This document shows positions 25,487 through 33,301 of a DNA stretch of 64,000 nucleotides, in pieces (positions within the stretch are counted from its first letter, which is position 1; every line of letters starts with the position of its first letter). The notes below the pieces were generated by a model that saw nothing but the letters and a program-made list of their open reading frames with translations, searched no databases and was not told the origin of the DNA. The DNA is taken from positions 21,191 to 85,190 of the forward strand of contig JAYZDF010000007.1 in assembly GCA_036337945.1 (NCBI GenBank), given 5' to 3'. The translations under genes were made by a program, and so were the position numbers. The DNA is from JAYZDF01 sp036337945. GTDB taxonomy: Bacteria > Myxococcota > Kuafuiibacteriia > Kuafuiibacteriales > Kuafuiibacteriaceae.

Positions 25487-26434
25487 TTACTCAAGACGAT
25501 AGCTGAAGCTCACCTGATTCCATTCCACGTCGAGGCGTACATGGCGATGTTCGTCCGGATCAGGACGTGCACGAATAGCAATTGAAATTTCCTCTCCCGC
25601 TTCGACCGTCGTGGGAGGCCAGTTTAAATTCGTTTGCGCCCAGTGCGTCTCGGGAAGATGCGGAGCCGTGTCGAGCAACACGTTCGGACTCAATTGCGCG
25701 CGAAACCAAGCTGCAAAGCCGGTAATGACAGCAGGTCGTTCAACTTTAAGGGTATACTTTGATTCGAACCAGTGTTGGTCGATAGGTACGGCTTTCAGAT
25801 CGGTCTTGGTGAGAATCTGCGGTTTCGCGCAAAGCGATGCCGGGTCTACCCTTATTTGGGAAGCCCGTGCTTGGCCGAGCTCCTTCTCTTCCAAGAGGGA
25901 AAAATCCAAGCCATGCACGGGTTTTCTCCAATATCCTGGGCCGAGACCATAATAAAGAGTGCTGTCGTCAATCGGTGCGAGCAAGATTTCAATGTCCGAG
26001 GGAAGCATACGTCCTTCCGGCTTGAGATATCGGTCTCGAACAACCGCGAGGTCATCCCACATGCCTTCGACGTAGGCGAAATTCCCTAACCATTCGCTAA
26101 CAATAAGATCAACCGGTTCGTCGAGCTCAAGGTCAGTCGCGGCACCTCTTTTGACCTTCACGATATCTTGAAGGCCATTCGCTTTCACAAGATTAGCAGC
26201 AGACTGAGCCACTGCGGCTTGATCTACCGCGTAAACGCGTTTGGCTCCGGCCTTTGCGCACAGCATAGCAAGAACGCCTGTTCCTGTGCCGATGTCGAGA
26301 ACAACGTCCCCCGGCTTTACAACCTCCGAGATCGCTTCTGCAAAGGCTTGAGTCCTCCGATCGTCACCAATCATCGTTCGATGTAGTTCAAGATCTCCGT
26401 ATCGTTCGAAGTAGTACTCCACGAAGTTGGGCAT
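25487..26434 (-). CDS. Protein arginine N-methyltransferase (PRMT family)
   Basis: 315 residues, from the ATG at 26434 where homology to eukaryotic PRMTs begins (VEYYFERYGDLELHRTMIGD matches the YFxxY and HxxML helices). SAM site VLDIGTGTG is at 45-53. The double-E loop is SEWLGNFAYVEGM with Glu114 and Glu123, the pair that grips the substrate guanidinium. The THW loop is at 263-265 (THWAQTN), within the beta-barrel domain. All catalytic elements of type I/II PRMTs are therefore present, which is uncommon in bacteria. First gene of the leftward chain; the adjacent downstream gene encodes an Arg-rich tail. Divergent from the nucleotidase gene, starts only 41 bases apart. Confidence 0.9.
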   Translation of the reverse strand: MPNFVEYYFERYGDLELHRTMIGDDRRTQAFAEAISEVVKPGDVVLDIGTGTGVLAMLCAKAGAKRVYAVDQAAVAQSAANLVKANGLQDIVKVKRGAATDLELDEPVDLIVSEWLGNFAYVEGMWDDLAVVRDRYLKPEGRMLPSDIEILLAPIDDSTLYYGLGPGYWRKPVHGLDFSLLEEKELGQARASQIRVDPASLCAKPQILTKTDLKAVPIDQHWFESKYTLKVERPAVITGFAAWFRAQLSPNVLLDTAPHLPETHWAQTNLNWPPTTVEAGEEISIAIRARPDPDEHRHVRLDVEWNQVSFSYRLE

Positions 26435-26475
26435 ACTTTGTTGATCTCCTGCCCGGCAAAGACTATTCGCGGCAT

Positions 26476-28050
26476 ATGAAGTTTTCTCGGATTTCTTTGA
26501 CAACTTTGCTCGCGATTGTCTGCGCATGCGCCTCGACAACGCCTCAACCCCAAAAGGACACAACGAATGGATCCGACGGTACGGTCAAACCACCAGCGAC
26601 TGCCTCTTCGACCGTTGCACACGCAAAAGTCATCGGGCTTTCTGATTTTCACGGCTGGCTGCTTCCTCTCGAACCAAAGGGATACAACAAATTCTTTGGC
26701 GGCATTGCATACCTCGGCGGTATGCTGAAGGGCTTTGAGAAGCTGACGCCTGAAAACAGCCTTATTCTAGATAACGGTGACATGTTTACGGGACCAACAG
26801 AAAGTACTGTGCTTCGAGGCGAACCGGTCATTCAAGCGTACAACATCCTCGGTGTAGATGCCGCGAATGTGGCCAACCACGAATTCGACTACGGATTAGA
26901 AATTCTGAAGGCCCGCGCAAGTGAAGCAAACTTCCCATTTGTTTCTGCAAATATTACTCAAGTAGGCTTAGAAACAGCACCAACTTTCCTCAAGCCTTGG
27001 GAAATCTTTGAAAGAGATGGAATCAAATTTGGTGTCTTGGGTATTTCTTATGAAAAAACACCAGAGACGACACTCGCCACTCACGTGCAAGGTCTAGAAT
27101 TTGGGCCTTACGAAGCAGCTCTTAAAAAACACGTTCCTGAATTGAAAAAGGCCGGTGCTGATGTGATCGTCGTACTATTTCACGACGCAACTGATGAGAT
27201 TGTGAAAGTTCTGGAGAAAGCGGCTCTGCCGGAAATCGATATTGTGATTGCAGGGCAAAATCACCGCAAAGAAACGCGTAAAGTTGGCGATACATTGATT
27301 GTTAATCCCGGTCCTTTCGGAAGAAGTTATGCACGCTTTGACGTAAAGATGGAAAAAGCGACGCGTAAAGTTCTGCCCATAAGATTCGAACTTGTCGATG
27401 TCACTGGTGAAGTTGGTAATCCGAGTTACGCACCCAATTCCGAACTTTCTGCCATCGCAGACTCTGCGCGACAAAAGGTAAAAGAGCTCACTGGTGAAGT
27501 GGTTGGTCAGCTCAAGCGACCTCTTCCGCAGGGGCGTTTTTCAGATTCTCCCGTAGGACACTTGGTCGCTGACTCTTGGCTCGCTGCCTTCCCGAAAGCG
27601 GACTTTGCCATTTGTAATCACGGCGCACTTCGCCAAGGACTTGGTAAAGGCGATGTGACCTTTGGTGACATCGTTTCTATGATGCCTTTTGAGAATAACC
27701 TCTTCATCGTTACGCTGACTGGAAAGCAATTAAAGAGCCAACTCGAAATTGATGGACCAGTCGTCGCTGGTTTGACGTGGAAATACAAAAAAACCAAATC
27801 GGGCAGAAAATTGATTCGGGCCGTAGACAACAAAGGTAGAAAGATTGTGGACGCTCGAACATATTCAGTCATCATTAACGACTTTATGTATCTAGGGGGC
27901 GACGGTTATCAATTCAAAGATCTAGACGCTACTCCGCAAGATACAGGGCTATCTCTTCGAGAACCAATTATTCGTGCATTAAGAAAAGCAAAAAGTGAAG
28001 GCCGCGCGCTCTCGCCTGCGAAAGGTGCTCGCGCGACCAGAAGCCGATAA
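26476..28050 (+). CDS. UshA-like 5'-nucleotidase/metallophosphoesterase lipoprotein
   Basis: 524 residues. An N-terminal lipoprotein-like signal (LLAIVCACAS) precedes a disordered Thr/Pro-rich linker. The metallophosphoesterase domain shows the metal ligands in order: GLSDFHG, DNGDMFTGP, NHEFDYG (in place of GNHE/D), VLFHDAT and AGQNHR. The C-terminal 5'-nucleotidase substrate-binding domain follows (PVGHLVADSWLAAFPKADFA, NHGALRQGL, SMMPFENNL, GDGYQF). It should hydrolyse nucleotides or cyclic nucleotides outside the cytoplasmic membrane, scavenging phosphate or nucleosides. Divergent from the PRMT gene. Confidence 0.92.
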   Translation: MKFSRISLTTLLAIVCACASTTPQPQKDTTNGSDGTVKPPATASSTVAHAKVIGLSDFHGWLLPLEPKGYNKFFGGIAYLGGMLKGFEKLTPENSLILDNGDMFTGPTESTVLRGEPVIQAYNILGVDAANVANHEFDYGLEILKARASEANFPFVSANITQVGLETAPTFLKPWEIFERDGIKFGVLGISYEKTPETTLATHVQGLEFGPYEAALKKHVPELKKAGADVIVVLFHDATDEIVKVLEKAALPEIDIVIAGQNHRKETRKVGDTLIVNPGPFGRSYARFDVKMEKATRKVLPIRFELVDVTGEVGNPSYAPNSELSAIADSARQKVKELTGEVVGQLKRPLPQGRFSDSPVGHLVADSWLAAFPKADFAICNHGALRQGLGKGDVTFGDIVSMMPFENNLFIVTLTGKQLKSQLEIDGPVVAGLTWKYKKTKSGRKLIRAVDNKGRKIVDARTYSVIINDFMYLGGDGYQFKDLDATPQDTGLSLREPIIRALRKAKSEGRALSPAKGARATRSR

Positions 28051-28062
28051 TTAAAACTTGGC

Positions 28063-28827
28063 TTACATAGATAGGCCGCCATCGACATCGATGGTTCGAC
28101 CGTTGAAATATTCGCACTCAATCACGAATTTTACAGCTGTCCAAATGTCTTCAGGCTCACCAATGCGACCTACGGGAATCATTCCAACTAAAGCGTCACG
28201 CGCTTTTTGATTCATCCCCTGAGTCATAGGCGTTTCGATCATACCAGGTGCAATCGCACCAACTCGAATCCCGAATTTTGCAAACTCCATGGACCAAGTT
28301 TTCGTGTTTGCCGCGAGCGCAGACTTCGCCGCAGAATAATTAGATTGACCACGATTTCCATGACGCGCGATCGAGGACATGTTTACGACGACACCTTTGT
28401 TGCCGGTCTCAGCCATTTTTGCGACCGTGTCGCGAACCATCAAAGTTGCACCCGTCAGATTGACACCAATGACGAGGTCCCAGTTATCCTTCGTGAGTTT
28501 TTTGATCTCACCGGTCTTGCGATCTTTTTTGACCAATAGGCCGTCGCGCAAAATTCCAGCGTTGTTGATGAGTCCCGTAAGTCCGGTCATTTGGTCATTT
28601 GCCCAATCAACAAATGCGCCGACGTCTTCTTCATTCGATACGTCCAAGCGTCGTGTATGAATTTTTCCAGGAAGACCTTCAGATTCAGACGCCAACGACG
28701 CCAATCCTTCTTCGTTCACGTCACCTACCGCTACCTGGCCGCCGCCTTCGGCAATGCGCATGGCAAAGTGGCGGCCCATACCTTGGGCACCGCCGGTCAC
28801 TATCATCTTCAATTGATCGATTTTCAT
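28063..28827 (-). CDS. Short-chain dehydrogenase/reductase (FabG-like)
   Basis: 254 residues, a classical SDR. NAD(P)-binding TGGAQGMGRH is at the N-terminus, LINNAGI in the middle, the catalytic Ser-Tyr-Lys as NMSSIA, then YSAAKSALAA, and the C-terminal IDVDGGLSM typical of 3-oxoacyl-ACP or 3-hydroxyacyl-CoA reductases. Asp at the end of beta 2 (VAVGDVNEE) points to NAD+ preference. Convergent with the nucleotidase gene. Exact substrate cannot be decided; a HAD-type 3-hydroxyacyl-CoA dehydrogenase is the likeliest. Confidence 0.9.
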   Translation of the reverse strand: MKIDQLKMIVTGGAQGMGRHFAMRIAEGGGQVAVGDVNEEGLASLASESEGLPGKIHTRRLDVSNEEDVGAFVDWANDQMTGLTGLINNAGILRDGLLVKKDRKTGEIKKLTKDNWDLVIGVNLTGATLMVRDTVAKMAETGNKGVVVNMSSIARHGNRGQSNYSAAKSALAANTKTWSMEFAKFGIRVGAIAPGMIETPMTQGMNQKARDALVGMIPVGRIGEPEDIWTAVKFVIECEYFNGRTIDVDGGLSM

Positions 28828-28872
28828 GCGCTCGGGAATAGCTTCCCAGGGAGGGTGAAAGCAATGACTTTT

Positions 28873-28900
28873 CTAAAAACAACACCGAGCGAACGCGGTG
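28873..28900 (-). terminator. Rho-independent terminator of lexA
   Basis: On the minus strand, 24 bases after the lexA stop, CACCGCG and CTCGGTG pair (one mismatch) around a TTCG tetraloop, followed by TTGTTTTT. This is a textbook intrinsic terminator and separates lexA from the SDR gene downstream. Confidence 0.8.
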
Positions 28901-28923
28901 GAAGAGATGGTCGGTCAGAAAAT

Positions 28924-29586
28924 TTAGTGCAGCTTGCGCCACACACCGCAAACAATTCCAAGGATCGATGTTGAGCGAAAATCTTGTTTACGGACGACAA
29001 TTGGCTCCATCGTAGGATGTTCAGCTACGAATTTAATGACGTCACCTTGGGGCTCATATCGTTTTACTGTGGCCTCGCCGTCGATCATCGCCACCACGAT
29101 TTGGCCGCGTCTCGCTTCAAGTTGTTTACGAACGAAAATATAATCACCGTCGTGAATACCCGCATCGATCATGGATTCTCCGGTTACTCTAAGGGCAAAT
29201 ACTTTATCGCGAGGCGTGGCTCCGAGAAAAAAACTATCGACGCGCACAGTCGACTCAATATTTTCATCCGCCAAAATCGGTGCACCAGCAGCAACTCGAC
29301 CAACGATTGGAATGTCGAGCATATCCCCCTGACCAAGAATGGCCGGCATGACATTCGATTGAACAGGCTTTGGCATGTTCGTTGGTCTAAGTGCCCGAGA
29401 TTTCAGGCCATCTCGCTGCAGGTATCCTTTTCGCTCTAGGGCTTTTAGATGGTCATTGACCCCGTTTGTCGAGCGAATCCCCATATGTTCCCCTATTTCA
29501 CGGATGGTTGGTGGATAACCACGGTCCAAAATCCACTCCGTAATGTAGTCCAGAATTTGTTGTTGGCGAGCGGTGAGTCCTTGCAT
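28924..29586 (-). CDS. lexA: LexA repressor
   Basis: 220 residues from the ATG at 29586, which gives the family-typical start MQGLTARQQQILDYI. The winged helix reads YPPTIREIGEHMGIRSTNGV. The self-cleavage site is Ala-Gly in RVAAGAP; the catalytic Ser is in TGESMIDAGI and the Lys in ATVKRYEP, so the RecA-stimulated autoproteolysis should work. It represses SOS genes by binding operators. A candidate operator resembling the Myxococcus LexA box overlaps the region just upstream of its own start, and an intrinsic terminator follows the gene. Confidence 0.95.
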   Translation of the reverse strand: MQGLTARQQQILDYITEWILDRGYPPTIREIGEHMGIRSTNGVNDHLKALERKGYLQRDGLKSRALRPTNMPKPVQSNVMPAILGQGDMLDIPIVGRVAAGAPILADENIESTVRVDSFFLGATPRDKVFALRVTGESMIDAGIHDGDYIFVRKQLEARRGQIVVAMIDGEATVKRYEPQGDVIKFVAEHPTMEPIVVRKQDFRSTSILGIVCGVWRKLH

Positions 29587-29600
29587 GAGGGTGACTATAT

Positions 29601-29617
29601 CTGAACGTTTGTATATA
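29601..29617 (-). promoter_or_regulatory. Candidate LexA operator upstream of lexA
   Basis: Read on the minus strand, this site is a stretch ending in GTTCAG, 15 bases upstream of the lexA ATG. It agrees at 13 of 17 positions with the LexA box I recall for Myxococcus xanthus (CTRHAMRYBYGTTCAGS). Its place in the lexA leader suits autorepression. The consensus is from memory. Confidence 0.45.
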
Positions 29618-29675
29618 CGCAACATTTGAACACTATGGATATTTCGGTCCCGATCGTTATGCTGCGCGCCTCACT

Positions 29676-30497
29676 ATGTGTCCGGTAAGCAAAAAAGAAT
29701 CCGACGCCGAAGAAAAACGGACCGGCGGCAAAAAGTCCTCTCCCAAAAGGCAAACGCAGGGATCTCCACGTAAGTCTGGTCAATCGGAAGGACGATCCCA
29801 GTCGCGCAGTCGTTCAGATCGCTCGGACAGAAGGCGAACGAGCGACAGAAGAGACGACAAAGAACAATCCGGGCGACCAAGAAGAAGCGGTGCACCGGGA
29901 GACAAAAGGCGCTTCAAATCAAACGACGAACGGTCGGACAGAAGGCGAACGAGCAGCAGAAGAGACGACAAAGAACAATCCGGGCGACCAAGAAGAAGTG
30001 GTGCACCGGGAGACAAGAAGCGCTTCAAATCAAACGACGAAAGGTCAAACAGGCCAGACAGGTCGGACCGTCATCGTTCATATGATAAGCGCCCAAAGTC
30101 GTATGACTCTTCTGAACCAGAAAAGAAAACAAAGGCCCCAAAAGTCAAAAAAATTAGAACGGAGTTCGGTACACGTGTGGCGCGCAGGATTACATGTACG
30201 GCTTGCGGCAAATCCGACACAATCGATTTTGTGCCTCAAGAAGGCGGAGCAATCGTTTGTAGACAATGCGCTTACGAAAAATACAACGTTCATGATCCCG
30301 ATCGAAATGACTATTCCGAATACGAATACGACTGTTCTACTTGCGGCATAAAATTTAAGAGTGTCATCTTCTTTGAAGATGAAAGCGAAGTACAGTGTTC
30401 AAATTGCTACATGGGTATAGAAACGAAGCAAGACGATAAACTCAAGCGCGGCAAGAAAGTTAAGTCAGGCGTCGTGCGCGTCCAGCGACGCAAATAG
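29676..30497 (+). CDS. Arg/Ser-rich repeat protein with C-terminal zinc ribbons
   Basis: 273 residues. The first 150 are extremely rich in Arg, Ser, Asp, Lys and Gly, with RS and RRR runs; they contain two 37-residue near-identical repeats (each with DDKEQSGRPRRSGAPGDK) and the start of a third. The C-terminal 120 residues carry two zinc-ribbon-like CxxC pairs: TCTACG with CRQCAY, and DCSTCG with CSNCYM. The layout, a basic disordered tail plus zinc ribbons, suits RNA or ribosome binding, which is inference. The low-complexity part could be a substrate of the PRMT encoded 3.2 kb away. Divergent from lexA. Confidence 0.75.
   Translation: MCPVSKKESDAEEKRTGGKKSSPKRQTQGSPRKSGQSEGRSQSRSRSDRSDRRRTSDRRDDKEQSGRPRRSGAPGDKRRFKSNDERSDRRRTSSRRDDKEQSGRPRRSGAPGDKKRFKSNDERSNRPDRSDRHRSYDKRPKSYDSSEPEKKTKAPKVKKIRTEFGTRVARRITCTACGKSDTIDFVPQEGGAIVCRQCAYEKYNVHDPDRNDYSEYEYDCSTCGIKFKSVIFFEDESEVQCSNCYMGIETKQDDKLKRGKKVKSGVVRVQRRK
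29823..30044 (+). repeat. 111-bp tandem direct repeat, two copies
   Basis: Copies at 29823-29933 and 29934-30044 differ at only a few bases; the period is exactly 111 bases, so the reading frame is kept and each copy encodes 37 residues of the Arg/Ser-rich protein. A third partial copy begins after 30044. Recent duplication by slippage or unequal crossing-over is the simple explanation. Confidence 0.9.
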
Positions 30498-30502
30498 GAA
30501 CG

Positions 30503-31810
30503 TTATCGGTAATCATCAGGATTAATCCGGAAGCGCTTCAGCCACCGGTGAATTTGCATTCTAGAGCGTCCACTCGCGCGAGCCACTGCACTCACATTTC
30601 CGCGGTGAGATGCCAGTAGCCGACGTAGTTCAGCCTCTCTCTCGCCCGAAGAGATGTCTGCTGCGTGGGCCTCAGGTTTATTCATCGTAGAGAGTAAGGC
30701 TTGCGGTAGGTCATTCTTCTCGATTCGATCGGTCTGGGAGATCGCGATAGCTGATTCAACAGCTCTTTCAAGCTCACGTACGTTGTAGGGCCAAGCGTAC
30801 ATCATGAGCGCACGATAGGCGGCAGGAGCAAAAGATTTTTCTTCCGCGCCAAATCGCCTCAAAAAGCGGGCGATTAATAGTCCCAAATCTTCCGGCCGCT
30901 CGCGTAAGTCTGGAATACGAAGACGACAGCCTTTGAGGCGAGCAAATAAGTCACCTCGAAACTCTCCCGTTTCAATCAAAGAATCTAAATCTTGATGTGT
31001 TGCACATATGAAGCGCACGTCCACTTTGCTTGCCTTGTCACTACCCACAGGCACAACCTCGGATTCCTGCAGGAGCCTTAGGATCGTAGCCTGGACCTCT
31101 AAAGGCATGTCTCCGATCTCATCCAGTAGGAGACTTCCAGTGTCCGCCTGTCTTACCAATCCTGTTCGGGCATCATGTGCCAAAGAATGTGCACCGCGTT
31201 CGACTCCAAAAAGCTCGGACGCTATAAGATTTGTTTGAATGGCTGCGGTGTTGATCGCTATGAATTCTCCAGCGCGGCCAGAAAGCTCGTGAAGTCTGCG
31301 AGCAAGCACTTCTTTGCCGGTACCCGTGGAGCCAATGAGCATGACAGGAACTCGAGTTCGAGCAACTCGGCGCAATCGAGATATCGTCTCTTGAAAGGCT
31401 GGGTTTAAAGTTGTGAGAACATCGTCGCTTGTCGCTGGTTGAATTTCTTTTGCCAAACGCTGTTCATGAAATCGCCAGAAGGTTCCGCCTGTCTCAAATA
31501 AATCACCATGCGAAAGCTCGCCGCTTGAGCGAGGGGTGCCTTGGTGTCTTGTGCCGTTGCTAGAACCCAGATCTCGGAGTATCCATCGGCCTTCTTTTGA
31601 GAAGACCTCCGCGTGTCTCGCGGACATCCAAGGATCGTCGGTCGCAAACCGATGGTCTCGACCCAAGATCAGAGTCTGCTCAGGAGCTAACGGCACAACC
31701 TCGGGATTGAGAAGAGGATTGTGAGCACAACCGACTCGGGTCAACCAGACTCGGTTGGGAACGTGTTGTCGCCCGGTCATTTCCTCGGCGGTTAATCGTT
31801 GGGTACTCAA
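30503..31810 (-). CDS. FHA-domain AAA+ regulator of the NtrC type with degenerate GAFTGA loop
   Basis: 435 residues from a TTG at 31810 that has a GGAG site upstream. FHA domain at about 40-115 (LILGRDHRF, SARHAEV, LGSSNGT) binds phosphothreonine. The AAA+ domain has Walker A GSTGTGKE, Walker B LLLDEIGDM and the arginine region. The sigma-54-contacting loop, GAFTGA in true activators, reads GAHSLA (206-211), so it probably cannot activate sigma-54 holoenzyme. A Fis-type helix-turn-helix closes the protein (GNVSAVARASGRSRMQIHRW). Likely takes orders from the Ser/Thr kinases encoded nearby, by inference. Confidence 0.9.
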   Translation of the reverse strand: MSTQRLTAEEMTGRQHVPNRVWLTRVGCAHNPLLNPEVVPLAPEQTLILGRDHRFATDDPWMSARHAEVFSKEGRWILRDLGSSNGTRHQGTPRSSGELSHGDLFETGGTFWRFHEQRLAKEIQPATSDDVLTTLNPAFQETISRLRRVARTRVPVMLIGSTGTGKEVLARRLHELSGRAGEFIAINTAAIQTNLIASELFGVERGAHSLAHDARTGLVRQADTGSLLLDEIGDMPLEVQATILRLLQESEVVPVGSDKASKVDVRFICATHQDLDSLIETGEFRGDLFARLKGCRLRIPDLRERPEDLGLLIARFLRRFGAEEKSFAPAAYRALMMYAWPYNVRELERAVESAIAISQTDRIEKNDLPQALLSTMNKPEAHAADISSGEREAELRRLLASHRGNVSAVARASGRSRMQIHRWLKRFRINPDDYR

Positions 31811-31927
31811 AGCATCTCCGTCCTCAAAGAAGGTTCACAAATTACAATAACCGAAAACACGGATTCGTGAATTATTTTACCAAAATGGAGTAAGATTGCT
31901 GCGAATTTCCCGGTGATTACAGGTATA

Positions 31928-31956
31928 TGTAACGTGTAACCAACAAAGTGTTACAC
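31928..31956. promoter_or_regulatory. Cluster of TGTAAC half-sites upstream of the CsgG-like operon
   Basis: Three copies of TGTAAC occur in 28 bases: direct at 31928-31933 and 31935-31940, inverted at 31950-31955, giving a perfect GTGTAAC/GTTACAC palindrome (31934-31940 and 31950-31956, 9-base spacer). The site is in the 254-base divergent gap between the FHA regulator and the CsgG-like gene, where an operator would be expected. No other gene is seen in this gap. Confidence 0.4.
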
Positions 31957-32064
31957 TTCGTTCAAACGTGCAACAAAGCTGTTCAAAACTGAGATGAGTC
32001 ATAGGATGGCATGAGATTCGCAGAAGGATTATATCGCTCTTAGGAGCCCATAAGGTTTTTTCAT

Positions 32065-33294
32065 ATGTTGTTTTGTAAAAGTGCTGTTTTGTTACCCCTG
32101 CTTCTTGCAGCCAACCTGAGCCCGAGAGTAGCCGTCATCATTGATGACGCTGCCGAAAACCAGCCTGCCCAGGCAAGCATTGAAGCAAGCTTACAACGCA
32201 GAGGCTATTCGGTCGTATCTTCGGAGGTTTCAGAAAAACTCAGAAAAGTCGTCGCCCCAGCGGAACTCTTACGAGCGCGACTGCCTGAAGGACTATCGGT
32301 TTTTGAGGCTGATGCTATTTTGGTTGGCGCAATTTCCTATGGCGAAGCACAAGATATGGACGGGGTTCAGACGCTTCCTGTTTCCCTGACAGCCAAACTC
32401 ATTGACCTGGGGACAGGTAAGACCACTTCAACGATTCAAACAAGTGGCAGAGGAATCGGTATTGTTGGCCCCGAGCTGAAGACAAGAGGCGCTAAGGCTG
32501 CTGTTAAATCGCTCTTTAAAATGAAACGTTTTCGCACTGCACTAAAAGGGCTTGGCCAACACTCTGGAAGCGTTACACTCATTGTGCAAAATTTGCCGCA
32601 TCGCGACGCTTTGTTGGAGTTGAAAAAAGCATTAGAGACAGCTTTCGCAGGCGCTCCAGTGAAAGAGGTTTATTATGCCAAAGGTCTCGGGAAACTTATG
32701 CTTGGCGGAAGCAAAGCAAAGTCAATGGCTGGACCACAGATCGCAGATATAATTGGTGAAAACCGATATCTAGCATTAGTGGTCGACGAAGTTGCAAACA
32801 CTCGAATCGTGACACGCTTTGATCGGGCACGAACCGTACAAATCCATGCACTTGTTCTCCAGCCAAAGATCTCCAATACGAAGAGTAAGAAAGCATCCCG
32901 AGAGCTTGGCCGATACCTAGCCAGCCGATTCGCCGAGTTCAGCTATGCAAGAGCATCCTTTCAGCCAGGCCAACTGACAAGGAAGCAAGCACTGAATCAG
33001 GCGAAGAAGATGAAAGCTGATGTCATCGTAGAGTCCGAAATTATTGGAGATAAAGAATCTCCTGCACTGGCTATTCGAGTGGTAGATGCCAACACCGGGC
33101 GGCCGTTGTACAGGGAGCAGCGTTTCCTCGACGAAAAAGGAAAGAGACTGCAAACAGCTGCGAAACTCCTCGGAAGCCTTCAGCAACAGCTGCCGCATGT
33201 TCTCGCAAGCGAGAAAGTGGGCGTCATTCCATTCGAACTATCAAACTCGGGTCCGCGGACTGCGGAAACAGACTTAAAAGAACTCAAGGACTAA
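32065..33294 (+). CDS. Exported CsgG/TolB-N-like envelope protein
   Basis: 409 residues with a short hydrophobic N-terminus (signal peptide). Two domains of similar alpha/beta pattern are visible: the first about 20-140 (RVAVIIDD, ADAILVGAISYG), the last about 280-395 (GRYLASRFAEFSYARASFQP, KADVIVESEIIGD), with a LIVQNLPHRDALLELKKALE-type domain between. The pattern (regulated paralog of CsgG/FlgT N-terminal domains) suits periplasmic assembly factors. I cannot name a family with confidence. It is the first gene of an operon with a PEGA-domain protein (7-base gap) and a Ser/Thr kinase. Confidence 0.72.
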   Translation: MLFCKSAVLLPLLLAANLSPRVAVIIDDAAENQPAQASIEASLQRRGYSVVSSEVSEKLRKVVAPAELLRARLPEGLSVFEADAILVGAISYGEAQDMDGVQTLPVSLTAKLIDLGTGKTTSTIQTSGRGIGIVGPELKTRGAKAAVKSLFKMKRFRTALKGLGQHSGSVTLIVQNLPHRDALLELKKALETAFAGAPVKEVYYAKGLGKLMLGGSKAKSMAGPQIADIIGENRYLALVVDEVANTRIVTRFDRARTVQIHALVLQPKISNTKSKKASRELGRYLASRFAEFSYARASFQPGQLTRKQALNQAKKMKADVIVESEIIGDKESPALAIRVVDANTGRPLYREQRFLDEKGKRLQTAAKLLGSLQQQLPHVLASEKVGVIPFELSNSGPRTAETDLKELKD

Positions 33295-33301
33295 GGTATT
33301 T

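Noticed and set aside
29823..30044. Short-period repeats considered as a CRISPR array
   Set aside because: The 111-base units are contiguous, without spacers, and in frame within a coding sequence.
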